From Pseudomonas sp. AOB-7 (lineage in GTDB: Bacteria; Pseudomonadota; Gammaproteobacteria; Pseudomonadales; Pseudomonadaceae), in NCBI RefSeq assembly GCF_003696305.1, contig NZ_RFFK01000006.1:1-64000 (forward strand): DNA of 64,000 bases. Direction: 5' to 3'. A program made the translations under genes and the position numbers. The notes beneath the pieces are model-generated. The model had not been told where the DNA came from. It did no database searches and saw only the letters and a program-made list of their open reading frames with translations. Within the stretch, counting starts at the first letter, position 1, and every line of letters starts with the position of its first letter. Below are positions 29,884 through 37,586 of the stretch, one piece after another.

Positions 29884-30981
29884 ATGTACCGTTGGTTGTT
29901 GCTCGTGATGCTCAGCGCTGCGGCCGTGCCCGGCATGGCCCAGCAAACCATCGACCCGGCCGTGTTCCGCGCCCTCAATGCCGCGCAGGCGGCGCAGCAG
30001 AAGGGCGATCACGGCGCGGCGCGCCAGGCGCTGGAGGCTGCCGAGGCCAAGAGCGGCAGCCTCGAAGAGGCGCTGATCTGGCGCAGCCAGGCCTATGTGG
30101 CCTGGTCGGCCGGTCACAACGGCCAGGCCATCGACTGGCTGGACAAGGCCGTGCGCAGCGGCAAGCTGGACGAGCAGATGCTCGCCGGCGAACGCCTCAA
30201 CCTGGCCAAGCTCAACCTCGGCGAGCGCCGTTTCGCCAAGGTGGTGGAGTTGCTGGCGCCGGAGCAGGGCAAGGCCTCCGAAGACGTGCTGCAGATGCTG
30301 GTGCAGGCCTATCAGGGCCTGAACCAGCCGGCCAAGGCCTTGCCACTGGCCGAGCGTTACGTACAGGCCAATCCCAAGGCCGGCGATATCTGGCTGCAGT
30401 TTTTGGTCGGCGCCAACGCCGACCTCAAGCGCTATGCCCAGGCCGAGCGCTGGCAGCGCCAGCTGCTGGCACGCAAGCCGGACGACGCCAGGGGCTGGCG
30501 CCAGTTGGCCGGGCTGCAGCAGATGGCCGGCAGCCAGGACAAGGCGCTGGCCACCCTGCGTGCGGCGCACAGCAAGGGTCTGCGTTTCAGCGAGTCCGAG
30601 CTGGACAACCTGGTGCTGCTCGCCGGCGCAGCGGATCAACCCTGGCAGGGCGCCAAGCTGCTTGCCGGCATGCTCGACAGCGGCCAGCTGGCCAACACCG
30701 CGGCGCGCCAGGAGCGTCTGGGCCTGTTCTGGTGGCAGGCGCGCGATCGCGCCGCAGCGGTGCGTGTGCTGCGCCCACTGGCCGAGCGCAGCGGCAGCGG
30801 CAAGCACTGGCTGTACGTCGCCCAGCTGGAGCTGGAGCAGGCGCGCTGGCAGGCCGGCCTGGAGGCGCTGGCGCGTGCCGAGCGCAGCGGCGCCGAACGC
30901 AGCAAGGTGCGCTCCTGGCGCCAGTGGGCGGAAAGCGAGCTGCGCTTCGAGCAGGAAAACCGAGTCGCCAGTCGCAGCTAG
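29884..30981 (+). CDS. Tetratricopeptide-repeat periplasmic protein of the TonB operon
   Basis: A 365-residue protein with a signal peptide (MYRWLLLVMLSAAAVPGMAQ) followed by repeated helix pairs of TPR/Sel1 character throughout. The family regularly ends TonB2 operons in Vibrio and Pseudomonas. It is probably a scaffold; no enzymatic motif is visible. The ATG at 29884 lies 2 nt after the tonB stop, with AAAGGAG before it. Confidence 0.85.
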   Translation: MYRWLLLVMLSAAAVPGMAQQTIDPAVFRALNAAQAAQQKGDHGAARQALEAAEAKSGSLEEALIWRSQAYVAWSAGHNGQAIDWLDKAVRSGKLDEQMLAGERLNLAKLNLGERRFAKVVELLAPEQGKASEDVLQMLVQAYQGLNQPAKALPLAERYVQANPKAGDIWLQFLVGANADLKRYAQAERWQRQLLARKPDDARGWRQLAGLQQMAGSQDKALATLRAAHSKGLRFSESELDNLVLLAGAADQPWQGAKLLAGMLDSGQLANTAARQERLGLFWWQARDRAAAVRVLRPLAERSGSGKHWLYVAQLELEQARWQAGLEALARAERSGAERSKVRSWRQWAESELRFEQENRVASRS

Positions 30982-31011
30982 GCCAGCGACCCTTGGGGGC
31001 GGCGTGCGCAG

Positions 31012-31050
31012 CGCGGCGAGGGTTTCGCGGCTAGAGCCACTCCTACACCG
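31012..31050. repeat. Degenerate REP-like sequence
   Basis: The stretch containing TTCGCGGCTAGAGCCACTCC resembles a common Pseudomonas REP unit, with GGCT/AGCC pairing. Only one copy is seen in the window, so the call depends on recall of the family. Confidence 0.4.
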
Positions 31051-31070
31051 GCGCTAGCGCAGCCTTTGCC

Positions 31071-31110
31071 AACGAAAAAGCCAGACCCTGGGGTCTGGCT
31101 TTTTCGTTTT
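31071..31110. terminator. Bidirectional terminator
   Basis: A perfect 17-bp stem (31071-31087 with 31092-31108) with flanking A and T runs separates the TonB operon from the convergent zinc operon. Confidence 0.93.
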
Positions 31111-31124
31111 GTGTCGCGGGCGGC

Positions 31125-31646
31125 TTAGCTATCGGGCAGCTCGTAAGCGTAGATCTTGTCCGCCGTCATCTGGTAGCCGACCTCGGCCAGTTCGCTGCTG
31201 ACGTGCTCGACCTTCAGCGGCCCCTCGACCCAGAACGGCTGGTACAGCGCATCGAGCAGCACGCCCAGCTCGCTGGTGACGTGCACGATCTGGTTCGACG
31301 GCGGCGGCGGCACGTGGATGCAGGCGCCGAAGTAGGGCACCAGGAGGAACTCGATCACCCGGCCTTCGTCGGTCACGTCCAGCGGCACTATGTAGCCGGG
31401 CAGCTTGATGGCCTGGCCGTCCAGTTCCTTCACCACCGGTGCGGCCGGCGATTGCTGCATGGCCGCCGGGCCGGACTCGGCCAGGGCGTCGGCCAGCTGC
31501 GAGAGGTCGTGGATAGGGGCGGCGTCCATCTGCTGCGGCGGCGCATCGGCCGGCACCAGTTCGGACCAGGTGAGTTCGCGCACCTCGGCGGCGGCCAGCG
31601 GCAGGGCCAGCGAGAGCAGCAGGGTGGCGAGCAAGGGGCGGGACAT
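31125..31646 (-). CDS. DUF3299 secreted protein of the Zrg-like zinc operon
   Basis: A 173-residue protein with a signal peptide (MSRPLLATLLLSLALPLAAA) and a DUF3299 domain containing GYIVPLD and FLLVPYFGACIHVPPPPSNQ. The latter block carries a Cys and a His that could bind metal. Function unknown; its fixed place after a MacB-like permease and a His-rich protein suggests a part in zinc acquisition. It is the last gene of the operon. The start was chosen at the signal peptide. Confidence 0.82.
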   Translation of the reverse strand: MSRPLLATLLLSLALPLAAAEVRELTWSELVPADAPPQQMDAAPIHDLSQLADALAESGPAAMQQSPAAPVVKELDGQAIKLPGYIVPLDVTDEGRVIEFLLVPYFGACIHVPPPPSNQIVHVTSELGVLLDALYQPFWVEGPLKVEHVSSELAEVGYQMTADKIYAYELPDS

Positions 31647-31704
31647 GGAAAACCTCGTTGTAGGAGCGCCCGCGCAGTGTACGCCAGGCGCTACCCACTT
31701 TGCC

Positions 31705-32970
31705 TCAGAGCCTGATCGACAGGCCGTCCGCCAGCGACTGGCGGTAGGCACGCCAGGCCGGCACGCTGCCCATCAGCAGGGCGGCGGCGAGGATGGCGCC
31801 CAGCAGCTTCCATTCGTAACTCGACGGCGCATTGAGCGCCAGATACAGGCCGTAGTTGGCCTGCACATGGCCCTGGCTGGCGGCGATGCCCAGGTACAGC
31901 AGCAGCAGGCCGAGCAGCACGCCGGCCAGGGCCAGGACGAAGGCCTCCAGCACCAGCAAGCTGGCGATATGCCAGGGCCGCGCGCCCACCGAGCGCAGGA
32001 TCGCCATCTCGCGGCGGCGTTCGTTAAGGCTGGTGAGGATCGCCGTGAGCATGCCGATCAGGCCGGTCAGCACGACGAACAGCGAGACCACGAACAGCGC
32101 CTGCTCGGCCGTGCCCATCAGGCTCCACAGCTCCTGCAGGGCCACCCCGGGGAGGATCGCCAGCAAGGGTTCGCCGCGGAACTCGTTGATCTCGCGCTGC
32201 AGGCTGAAGGTGGCGATCTTGCTGTTCAGGCCCAGCAGCATCGCGGTGATCTGCTTGGGTTGCAGGTCCATGGCGCGCGCCTGCTCGGCACTGACCTGCG
32301 CCGCGCCGCGCGCCGGCATGCCGTTCTGCCAGTCGATGTGCAGCGCCTCCATGCCGGCCAGGGAGATGTGCAGGGTGCGGTCCACCGGGGTGCCGGTGCG
32401 GGCGAGGATGCCGACCACGGTGAACGGCTTGTCGTCGTGCTTGACCAGGCTGATGCGGGCCACGCCGTGGGCCAGGACGATCTGCTCGCCGAGGGCGTAG
32501 CCCAGGGCCTGGGCCACTTCGGCGCCGAGCACCACCTCGAAGGGATCCTCGGCGAAGGCGCGGCCCTGGGCCAGCTGCAGCTCTTGGCTGCGGGCGTAGC
32601 GGTAGTGCTCGAAGTAGGCGGCGCTGGTGCCCATCACCCGGTAGCCGCGGTGCGAGTCGCCGAGGGAGATGGGGATGGCCCATTTGACCTGGCGGTGCTC
32701 GGCGAAGCGCTCGAAGCTGTCCCAGCGAATGTTGTTGGTGGCGTTGCCGATGCGGAACACCGAATACAGCAGCAGATTGACGCTGCCCGAGCGCGCGCCG
32801 ACGATCAGGTCGGTGCCGCTGATGGTGTTGGCGAAGCTGGCGCGCGCCTCGGTGCGCACCCGTTCCACCGCCAGCAGCAGGCACACCGACAGGGCGATGG
32901 CGAACACCGTGAGCAGCGCGGTGAAGCGGCGATTGGCCAGGCTGGCCAGGGCGATGCGGATCAGATGCAT
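31705..32970 (-). CDS. MacB/FtsX-type ABC permease of the zinc operon
   Basis: A 421-residue permease: one N-terminal membrane helix, a large periplasmic domain (about residues 45-280) and three C-terminal helices, the FtsX/MacB layout. This class is usually mechanotransmitting rather than a classical importer. It starts 1 nt after the ATPase gene and matches the permease of the Vibrio cholerae Zrg zinc system and the PA4065-type genes from memory. Confidence 0.85.
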   Translation of the reverse strand: MHLIRIALASLANRRFTALLTVFAIALSVCLLLAVERVRTEARASFANTISGTDLIVGARSGSVNLLLYSVFRIGNATNNIRWDSFERFAEHRQVKWAIPISLGDSHRGYRVMGTSAAYFEHYRYARSQELQLAQGRAFAEDPFEVVLGAEVAQALGYALGEQIVLAHGVARISLVKHDDKPFTVVGILARTGTPVDRTLHISLAGMEALHIDWQNGMPARGAAQVSAEQARAMDLQPKQITAMLLGLNSKIATFSLQREINEFRGEPLLAILPGVALQELWSLMGTAEQALFVVSLFVVLTGLIGMLTAILTSLNERRREMAILRSVGARPWHIASLLVLEAFVLALAGVLLGLLLLYLGIAASQGHVQANYGLYLALNAPSSYEWKLLGAILAAALLMGSVPAWRAYRQSLADGLSIRL

Positions 32971-32971
32971 C

Positions 32972-33679
32972 TCAGGCCTCCTGGGGGCGCGTGGCGCGGT
33001 TGAGTTTGGCCAGCGACAGGCTGCGGTCGAACAGCGGCGCCAGGCTCTGGTCGTGGCTGACGAACAGCAGGCTGGCGCCGGCCGCGCGGCATTCGGCGAA
33101 CAGCAGCTGGAGGAAGGCCTCGCGGGCATCGAAGTCCAGCGCCGAGGTGGGTTCGTCGGCGATCACCAGTTCCGGCTGGCCGATCAGCGCGCGGGCGGCG
33201 GCGACACGCTGCTGCTGGCCGATCGACAGCTCGTCGGCGCGCCGCCCGAGCAGGTCGGCGCGCAGGCCGAGGTGGTCGAGCAGGGCGGCGGCGGCAGCAT
33301 CGACGCTGCCATGGCGCTGGCGCGCACGCTCGGCGCGCAGGCGCGAGAAGCGGCAGGGCAGTTCGACGTTGTCGCGCACCGAGAGAAAGGGCAGCAGGTT
33401 GAACTGCTGGAAGATGTAGCCGGTGTGATCGACGCGAAAATGGTCGCGGGCGCCGGCCGAGAGCTGGCCGAGGTCCTGGCCGAGCAGGCGGATATGCCCG
33501 CGCTGGGCCCTCTGCACGCCGCCGAGCAGGCCGAGCAAGGTGGTCTTGCCGCTGCCGCTGGGGCCCTTGAGGAACAGGGTCTCGCCGCGCTCGAGGGTGA
33601 AGCGGGGGATGTCCAGCAAGGGCGCCTGGCCGGGCCAGGCGAAGCCGAGGTCGGCGAGGTCGATCAGGGATTGGGTCAT
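32972..33679 (-). CDS. ABC ATPase of the zinc operon
   Basis: A 235-residue LolD/MacB-type ATPase. Walker A is GPSGSGKT, the Q-loop lies in FQQFNLLPFLSVRDNV, the signature is the variant LSIGQQQRVAAARAL, and Walker B is LVIADEPTSALD. It should power the adjacent FtsX-type permease. The ATG at 33679 gives MTQSLIDLADL; the open frame beyond it runs into a repeat. Confidence 0.9.
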   Translation of the reverse strand: MTQSLIDLADLGFAWPGQAPLLDIPRFTLERGETLFLKGPSGSGKTTLLGLLGGVQRAQRGHIRLLGQDLGQLSAGARDHFRVDHTGYIFQQFNLLPFLSVRDNVELPCRFSRLRAERARQRHGSVDAAAAALLDHLGLRADLLGRRADELSIGQQQRVAAARALIGQPELVIADEPTSALDFDAREAFLQLLFAECRAAGASLLFVSHDQSLAPLFDRSLSLAKLNRATRPQEA

Positions 33680-33710
33680 GGTCCGGCTATCGGGTGGTTT
33701 ATGGGCCTGC

Positions 33711-33785
33711 GTGTAGGGGGGATGACGCTTCACCCATCCACCATGGCGCTCCCACGGTGGATGAGAAGAGCGTCATCCACCCTAC
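33711..33785. repeat. Imperfect inverted repeat (GGATGACGC type)
   Basis: The arms at 33711-33742 and 33757-33785 share GATGACGCT/AGCGTCATC and CATCCACC/GGTGGATG, giving a long interrupted hairpin between zrgA and the ATPase gene. It resembles interspersed Pseudomonas repeats and could affect mRNA stability within the operon. Confidence 0.65.
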
Positions 33786-33789
33786 GGCT

Positions 33790-34368
33790 TCAGAAACTCA
33801 GGCGCGGCTGGGCGGGGGTCAGTTCCACGCCCTGCTGGCCGCTCGGGCCGATCAGTTGTACCTGAATCTTCTCGGTGGCGGGGAAGCGTTTGAACAGCTC
33901 GGCCAGGTCCAACTGTTTCAAGTCGTTGGCGCGGGCGCAGTCGAAACGGTAGTGGGCGTGGATCTCGCTGTGCTCGCTCTGATGCTCATGATGGTCGTGG
34001 TCATGGTGACCTGCATCGCCGAACAGCGGGCTCTGCAGTTCCACCTGGGTCGCCTTGCAGTCGCCGGCGGCCAGGGCGAACAGGCTCAGCGGCTGTTCCA
34101 GTTCGGCCTTGGCGGTGGCCACCTTGGCCTTGTCGGCGTCGCTCTTGGCGGCGTGCTCGAAACCCACCAGGTTCATCGCCGGGCTTTCCAGCTGCAGCTC
34201 CAGGGTCTGGCCGTCGAGCGCCACGTTGAGGCTGGCGACGCCGTGCTCGTGAGCGCCGAGGCTGTCGTGTGCGTGGTCATGATGATCGTGGTCGTGTTTG
34301 TGTTCATGCGCCTGGGCGACGGCCAGGGGCAACAGGGCGAAGGGCAGGGCGAGCAGCAGTCGGCGCAT
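33790..34368 (-). CDS. zrgA: ZrgA-type histidine-rich periplasmic zinc-binding protein (DUF2796)
   Basis: A 192-residue protein with a signal peptide (MRRLLLALPFALLPLAVAQA) followed at once by a His/Asp cluster (HEHKHDHDHHDHAHD) and a second cluster near residues 120-140 (HHDHDHHEHQSEHSEIHAH). These are clear zinc-binding tracts. The family includes Vibrio cholerae ZrgA, needed for zinc uptake by the ZrgABCDE system. First gene of the operon, 28 bp after a Zur box. Confidence 0.9.
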   Translation of the reverse strand: MRRLLLALPFALLPLAVAQAHEHKHDHDHHDHAHDSLGAHEHGVASLNVALDGQTLELQLESPAMNLVGFEHAAKSDADKAKVATAKAELEQPLSLFALAAGDCKATQVELQSPLFGDAGHHDHDHHEHQSEHSEIHAHYRFDCARANDLKQLDLAELFKRFPATEKIQVQLIGPSGQQGVELTPAQPRLSF

Positions 34369-34395
34369 GGGGCGTCTCCGGTACGGGTTTTAATC

Positions 34396-34408
34396 GTTAC
34401 GTTATAAC
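34396..34408 (-). promoter_or_regulatory. Zur box upstream of zrgA
   Basis: On the minus strand the sequence GTTATAACGTAAC matches the palindromic Zur core GTTATA-NN-ATAAC at 10 of its 11 specified positions, 28 bp before the zrgA ATG. Zinc-bound Zur would repress the operon. Confidence 0.75.
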
Positions 34409-34478
34409 AACTTTTGTGCCGGCCTGGCCAGCGCACAGGCGTCATGGGAGCATGGGCGCTGGGAATGGGAGAACGATC

Positions 34479-34829
34479 ATGCTGCGCATACGCGGACGCA
34501 TCGGCGACTGGCCGGTGGACCTGACTGTGGAACTGGAGGCCGAGGATTGGGCGCGCCTGACGGCAGGCCTGAGTGTCGCGTCGGCGACCGAGGTGCCAGC
34601 GCCGGCCGTCTCGGCCGGCAGCAATGACGCGCTCTGGCAGACCGCCCTGCAACTGGTGCGCGACGCCGGGCAGGTGGAGGGGCCGCAGCTGCTCGGCCAA
34701 CTGGCCGCGCTGGCCGGCGGCGAGGCGGCCGGCAAGCGCCTGCTGGTGCGCCTGCGCCACTGCGCGCAGATCCGTATGGAAACCGGCGCCGATGCGCCGA
34801 TCTATCGCTGGGTGGGCGAGCCAGCCTAG
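34479..34829 (+). CDS. Conserved hypothetical protein
   Basis: A 116-residue protein (MLRIRGRIGDWPVDLTVELEAED) with no signal peptide or membrane helix. An N-terminal beta-rich part, an Ala/Val/Ser linker and a C-terminal helical part ending RHCAQIRMETGADAPIYRW can be seen. I do not recognise a domain. A similar gene sits between zrgA and the thioredoxin gene in P. aeruginosa from memory (PA4062). GGGAG lies 8 nt before the chosen ATG. It is divergent from zrgA. Confidence 0.65.
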   Translation: MLRIRGRIGDWPVDLTVELEAEDWARLTAGLSVASATEVPAPAVSAGSNDALWQTALQLVRDAGQVEGPQLLGQLAALAGGEAAGKRLLVRLRHCAQIRMETGADAPIYRWVGEPA

Positions 34830-34835
34830 GTCGGT

Positions 34836-34910
34836 GCTGAGCCTGCGAAGCCCAACAAAGCGTTCTGCCGCTGTCTCTGGTGCGCGGTGTTGGGCTTCGC
34901 GGCGCTCAGC
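34836..34910. repeat. REP hairpin element
   Basis: The arms GCGAAGCCCAACA (34845-34857) and TGTTGGGCTTCGC (34888-34900) are perfect complements, extended by GCTGAGC/GCTCAGC outside a 3-nt mismatch. It is the GTTGGGCTTCGC family of Pseudomonas and lies between convergent genes. Confidence 0.85.
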
Positions 34911-34939
34911 CCAAGCTATCGTCCGGGTTCCGGCCTGAG

Positions 34940-35812
34940 TCAGTAGATCGCCTGGTACAGCTTGCGGCGGTAGGCGGTGACCAGCGGGTGGTCGCCGCCG
35001 AGCAGGTCGAACACCTGCAGCAGGGTCTTGTGCGGCAGGCCGTCCTGGTAGCCGCGGTTGCGCACGAACAGCTTGAGCAGGGCATCCAGCGCCGGTTCGT
35101 ACTGCTGGCGGGCCAGCTGCTGCACGGCCAACTGATAGGCCGCCTCGTCGTCGCCGGCGTCCTGCGCCAGACGGCTCTTCAGGGTGGCCACTTCCGGCAG
35201 GTCGGCGGCCTGACGGAGGAAGGTCAACTGCGCCTTGGCGCCGGCCAGGGCCTGCTTGTGTTCGTCGCCTTGCACCGCATTCAGCACCGCCTCGGCTTCG
35301 CCCAGTTCGCCGCGCTCGGCCAGGCAGCGGGCGTAGAGAATCAGCGCCGCGGCGTGCTCGTTGTTCTCCGTCAGCAGCTGCTTGAGCAGCGCTTCGGCGT
35401 CGGCGAAGCGGCCGTCGGCGAACAGCGCCTGGGCGGCCTCCAGCGGGTCGGCCGCGGCCGGCGCCGGCTCGGCGACATGGGGGGCGAGCATCTGGCGAAT
35501 CGCCGCTTCCGGCTGGGCGCCGGCGAAGCCGTCCACCGGCTGGCCGTCCTTGAACAGCACCACGGTGGGCAGGCTGCGGATGCCGAAGCGCTGGACGATG
35601 TCCTGCTCGACGTCGCAGTCGACCTTGGCCAGCAGCAGTTCGCCGGCGTATTGCTCGGTGATCTTCGCCAGCAGCGGCATCAGCGCCTTGCACGGCGCGC
35701 ACCATTCGGCCCAGAAGTCCACCAGTACCGGCTTGTGGAAGGAGTTCTCGATCACCAGCTGTTCGAAGCTGGCGGCGCCGGATACGTCGAAGATATAGGG
35801 GGAATCGCTCAT
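34940..35812 (-). CDS. cnoX: Chaperedoxin CnoX (YbbN), thioredoxin-TPR protein
   Basis: A 290-residue protein with an N-terminal thioredoxin domain (residues about 1-110) and C-terminal TPR-like repeats from about 120. In E. coli CnoX protects clients from oxidation and hands them to GroEL. The active site here is WCAPC, with both cysteines, whereas E. coli CnoX has a Ser-x-x-Cys variant, so this one may retain thioredoxin-like redox activity. Confidence 0.9.
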   Translation of the reverse strand: MSDSPYIFDVSGAASFEQLVIENSFHKPVLVDFWAEWCAPCKALMPLLAKITEQYAGELLLAKVDCDVEQDIVQRFGIRSLPTVVLFKDGQPVDGFAGAQPEAAIRQMLAPHVAEPAPAAADPLEAAQALFADGRFADAEALLKQLLTENNEHAAALILYARCLAERGELGEAEAVLNAVQGDEHKQALAGAKAQLTFLRQAADLPEVATLKSRLAQDAGDDEAAYQLAVQQLARQQYEPALDALLKLFVRNRGYQDGLPHKTLLQVFDLLGGDHPLVTAYRRKLYQAIY

Positions 35813-35911
35813 GGTCGGTCTCGAAGGGCGGGGCAATGGTCTATTAATGCGGGCAGGCGACCCGCGAAACAAGGGGTGGCGCTGCTGCCTGTTCCCCGGA
35901 CTGCATCCGGG

Positions 35912-36571
35912 CTACCTCGGTCGTAGCGCATGATACAGGCTGACCTCGCGGAATTCGGCCGGCTCGGCCAGATCCGGCCAGGTACAGCCGTCGAGCAGCG
36001 CCAGGCGGCGGTACAGCGGGTGCTGGAAGTCCTTGACCCGCGAGTCGGCCACCAGCGCCTGGCGACCGCGGCTGAGGAAATGATCGAGCAGCGGCAGGTT
36101 GGCGCGGTCGTAGAGCACGTCGGCCACCAGAATCAGGTCGTAGCGGTCGGCCTCGGCGAAGAAATCCGCCGAGTAGTCCAGCGTCACGCCATTGAGCGCG
36201 GCATTGGCGCGGCAGGCGGCCAGCGCCAGCGGGTCGAGGTCGCAGGCCACCACCTCGGCGGCGCCGGCCTTGGCTGCGGCGATGGCGGCCACGCCACTGC
36301 CTGCGCCGAAATCCAGCACGCGCTTGCCGCGCACCCACTCGGGGCGCTCGGCCAGCCAGCGCGCCAGCACCAGGCCGCTGGCCCAGCAGAAGCACCAGTA
36401 GGGCGGTTCTTCGAGGATGCGCCGGGTTTCCTCGGGACTGAAGGCGCGGTCCATATTGCCGGCGTCGATCAGCCACAGGGCGATGTCGCTGCCGGGCAGC
36501 GTCTCGGCCACCAGGCGGGCATCGCCGAGCAGTTCGCTCAGCGCGCCTTGCAGGGATGCCGGGGCGCTCAT
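35912..36571 (-). CDS. Class I SAM-dependent methyltransferase (PrmA/METTL20-like)
   Basis: A 219-residue methyltransferase. The SAM-binding loop is [20 protein letters not shown] (near residue 87), followed by the acidic motif ACDLDPLAL and the post-motif [11 protein letters not shown]. The DxLYD segment resembles protein-lysine methyltransferases of the METTL20 (ETF-beta) group, so a protein lysine is a likely target, but the substrate is unproven. Its ATG overlaps the stop of the lipoprotein gene upstream. Confidence 0.75.
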   Translation of the reverse strand: MSAPASLQGALSELLGDARLVAETLPGSDIALWLIDAGNMDRAFSPEETRRILEEPPYWCFCWASGLVLARWLAERPEWVRGKRVLDFGAGSGVAAIAAAKAGAAEVVACDLDPLALAACRANAALNGVTLDYSADFFAEADRYDLILVADVLYDRANLPLLDHFLSRGRQALVADSRVKDFQHPLYRRLALLDGCTWPDLAEPAEFREVSLYHALRPR

Positions 36572-37008
36572 GGCGCCGGCACCAGGCGCAGCGGACCGAG
36601 GTCGCGGCTCTGCGGGGCGGCGATGGTTTGCGCCGGCAGGCGCTGCACCAGGCGCCCGGACTGGGTGACGCGGCCGCGCAGTTCGACGCGCTGGTCGCCG
36701 GGAAAACTGGCCGGCTCGAAGTGCAGGGCGAAGGGCAGCGGGTTGCCGTCGCCGCGCAGCAGCAGGTGGCCGAGCAGGGTGGCGGGACGCCCGCGCGCGT
36801 CGACCGCCAGCAGCGCCAGATCCACCTCGGCGCCGGCGGCCACGCCGAGCAGCTGACCGCGCAGGCTGGGCAGCAGGTTGCGCGGCTCGACCGCGGGCGC
36901 CGCGCTCGGCGGGCTCGGCGGCGGCGCGGGCGGGGCAGCGGGCTCGCTGGCGCAGGCGCCGAGCAGGCCGGTGAGGATCAGGGCAAGCAGCGGCAGGTAT
37001 AGGTTCAT
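36568..37008 (-). CDS. YbaY/YscW-type lipoprotein
   Basis: A 146-residue predicted lipoprotein with lipobox LGAC (Cys19), a Pro/Ala-rich linker (residues 22-42) and a beta-sandwich domain of the type found in E. coli YbaY and the secretion pilotin YscW. It probably sits in the outer membrane. Function unknown. Co-translated with the downstream methyltransferase gene by an ATGA overlap. Confidence 0.75.
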   Translation of the reverse strand: MNLYLPLLALILTGLLGACASEPAAPPAPPPSPPSAAPAVEPRNLLPSLRGQLLGVAAGAEVDLALLAVDARGRPATLLGHLLLRGDGNPLPFALHFEPASFPGDQRVELRGRVTQSGRLVQRLPAQTIAAPQSRDLGPLRLVPAP

Positions 37009-37118
37009 GGCGTCTTCTGCTGTTCGGGCGGGCGTCTATATAGCCTAAAGCACCTGGCTTGTCTTGCCGCTTCGATGCGCTACCATGGCGCCTTTGCCGC
37101 CACCTGCCAGCGCCTGCC

Positions 37119-37586
37119 ATGCATTGTCCATTCTGCGCCGCCAACGACACCAAGGTCATCGATTCGCGTCTGGTCGCCGAGGGCGATCAGGTGCGCCGTC
37201 GCCGCGAATGCGTGGCCTGCGGCGAACGCTTCACCACCTTCGAGACCGCCGAACTGGTGATGCCGCGCCTGATCAAGCAGGACGGCAGCCGCCAGCCGTT
37301 CGACGAGGACAAGCTGCGTGCCGGCATGCAGCGCGCGCTGGAGAAGCGCCCGGTGAGCGTCGAGCGTCTCGAGGAAGCCATCGCCCGCATCAAGCAGCAA
37401 CTGCGCGCCACCGGCGAGCGCGAGGTGAAGTCCCTGGTGCTCGGCGAGCTGGTGATGGGCGAGTTGCGCAAGCTCGACGAGGTCGCCTACATCCGTTTCG
37501 CCTCGGTGTACCGGCGTTTCCAGGATCTCAACGAGTTCCGCGAGGAGATCGAACGTCTCTCTCGCGAGCCGTCGAAAGCCCGATGA
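37119..37586 (+). CDS. nrdR: Transcriptional repressor NrdR
   Basis: A 155-residue regulator of ribonucleotide reductase genes. The N-terminal zinc ribbon has Cys3-x2-Cys6 and Cys31-x2-Cys34, and an ATP-cone domain fills about residues 45-140 and senses ATP/dATP. The ATG giving [10 protein letters not shown] is the family start. It overlaps ribD by 4 nt, a common nrdR-ribD linkage. Confidence 0.97.
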   Translation: MHCPFCAANDTKVIDSRLVAEGDQVRRRRECVACGERFTTFETAELVMPRLIKQDGSRQPFDEDKLRAGMQRALEKRPVSVERLEEAIARIKQQLRATGEREVKSLVLGELVMGELRKLDEVAYIRFASVYRRFQDLNEFREEIERLSREPSKAR

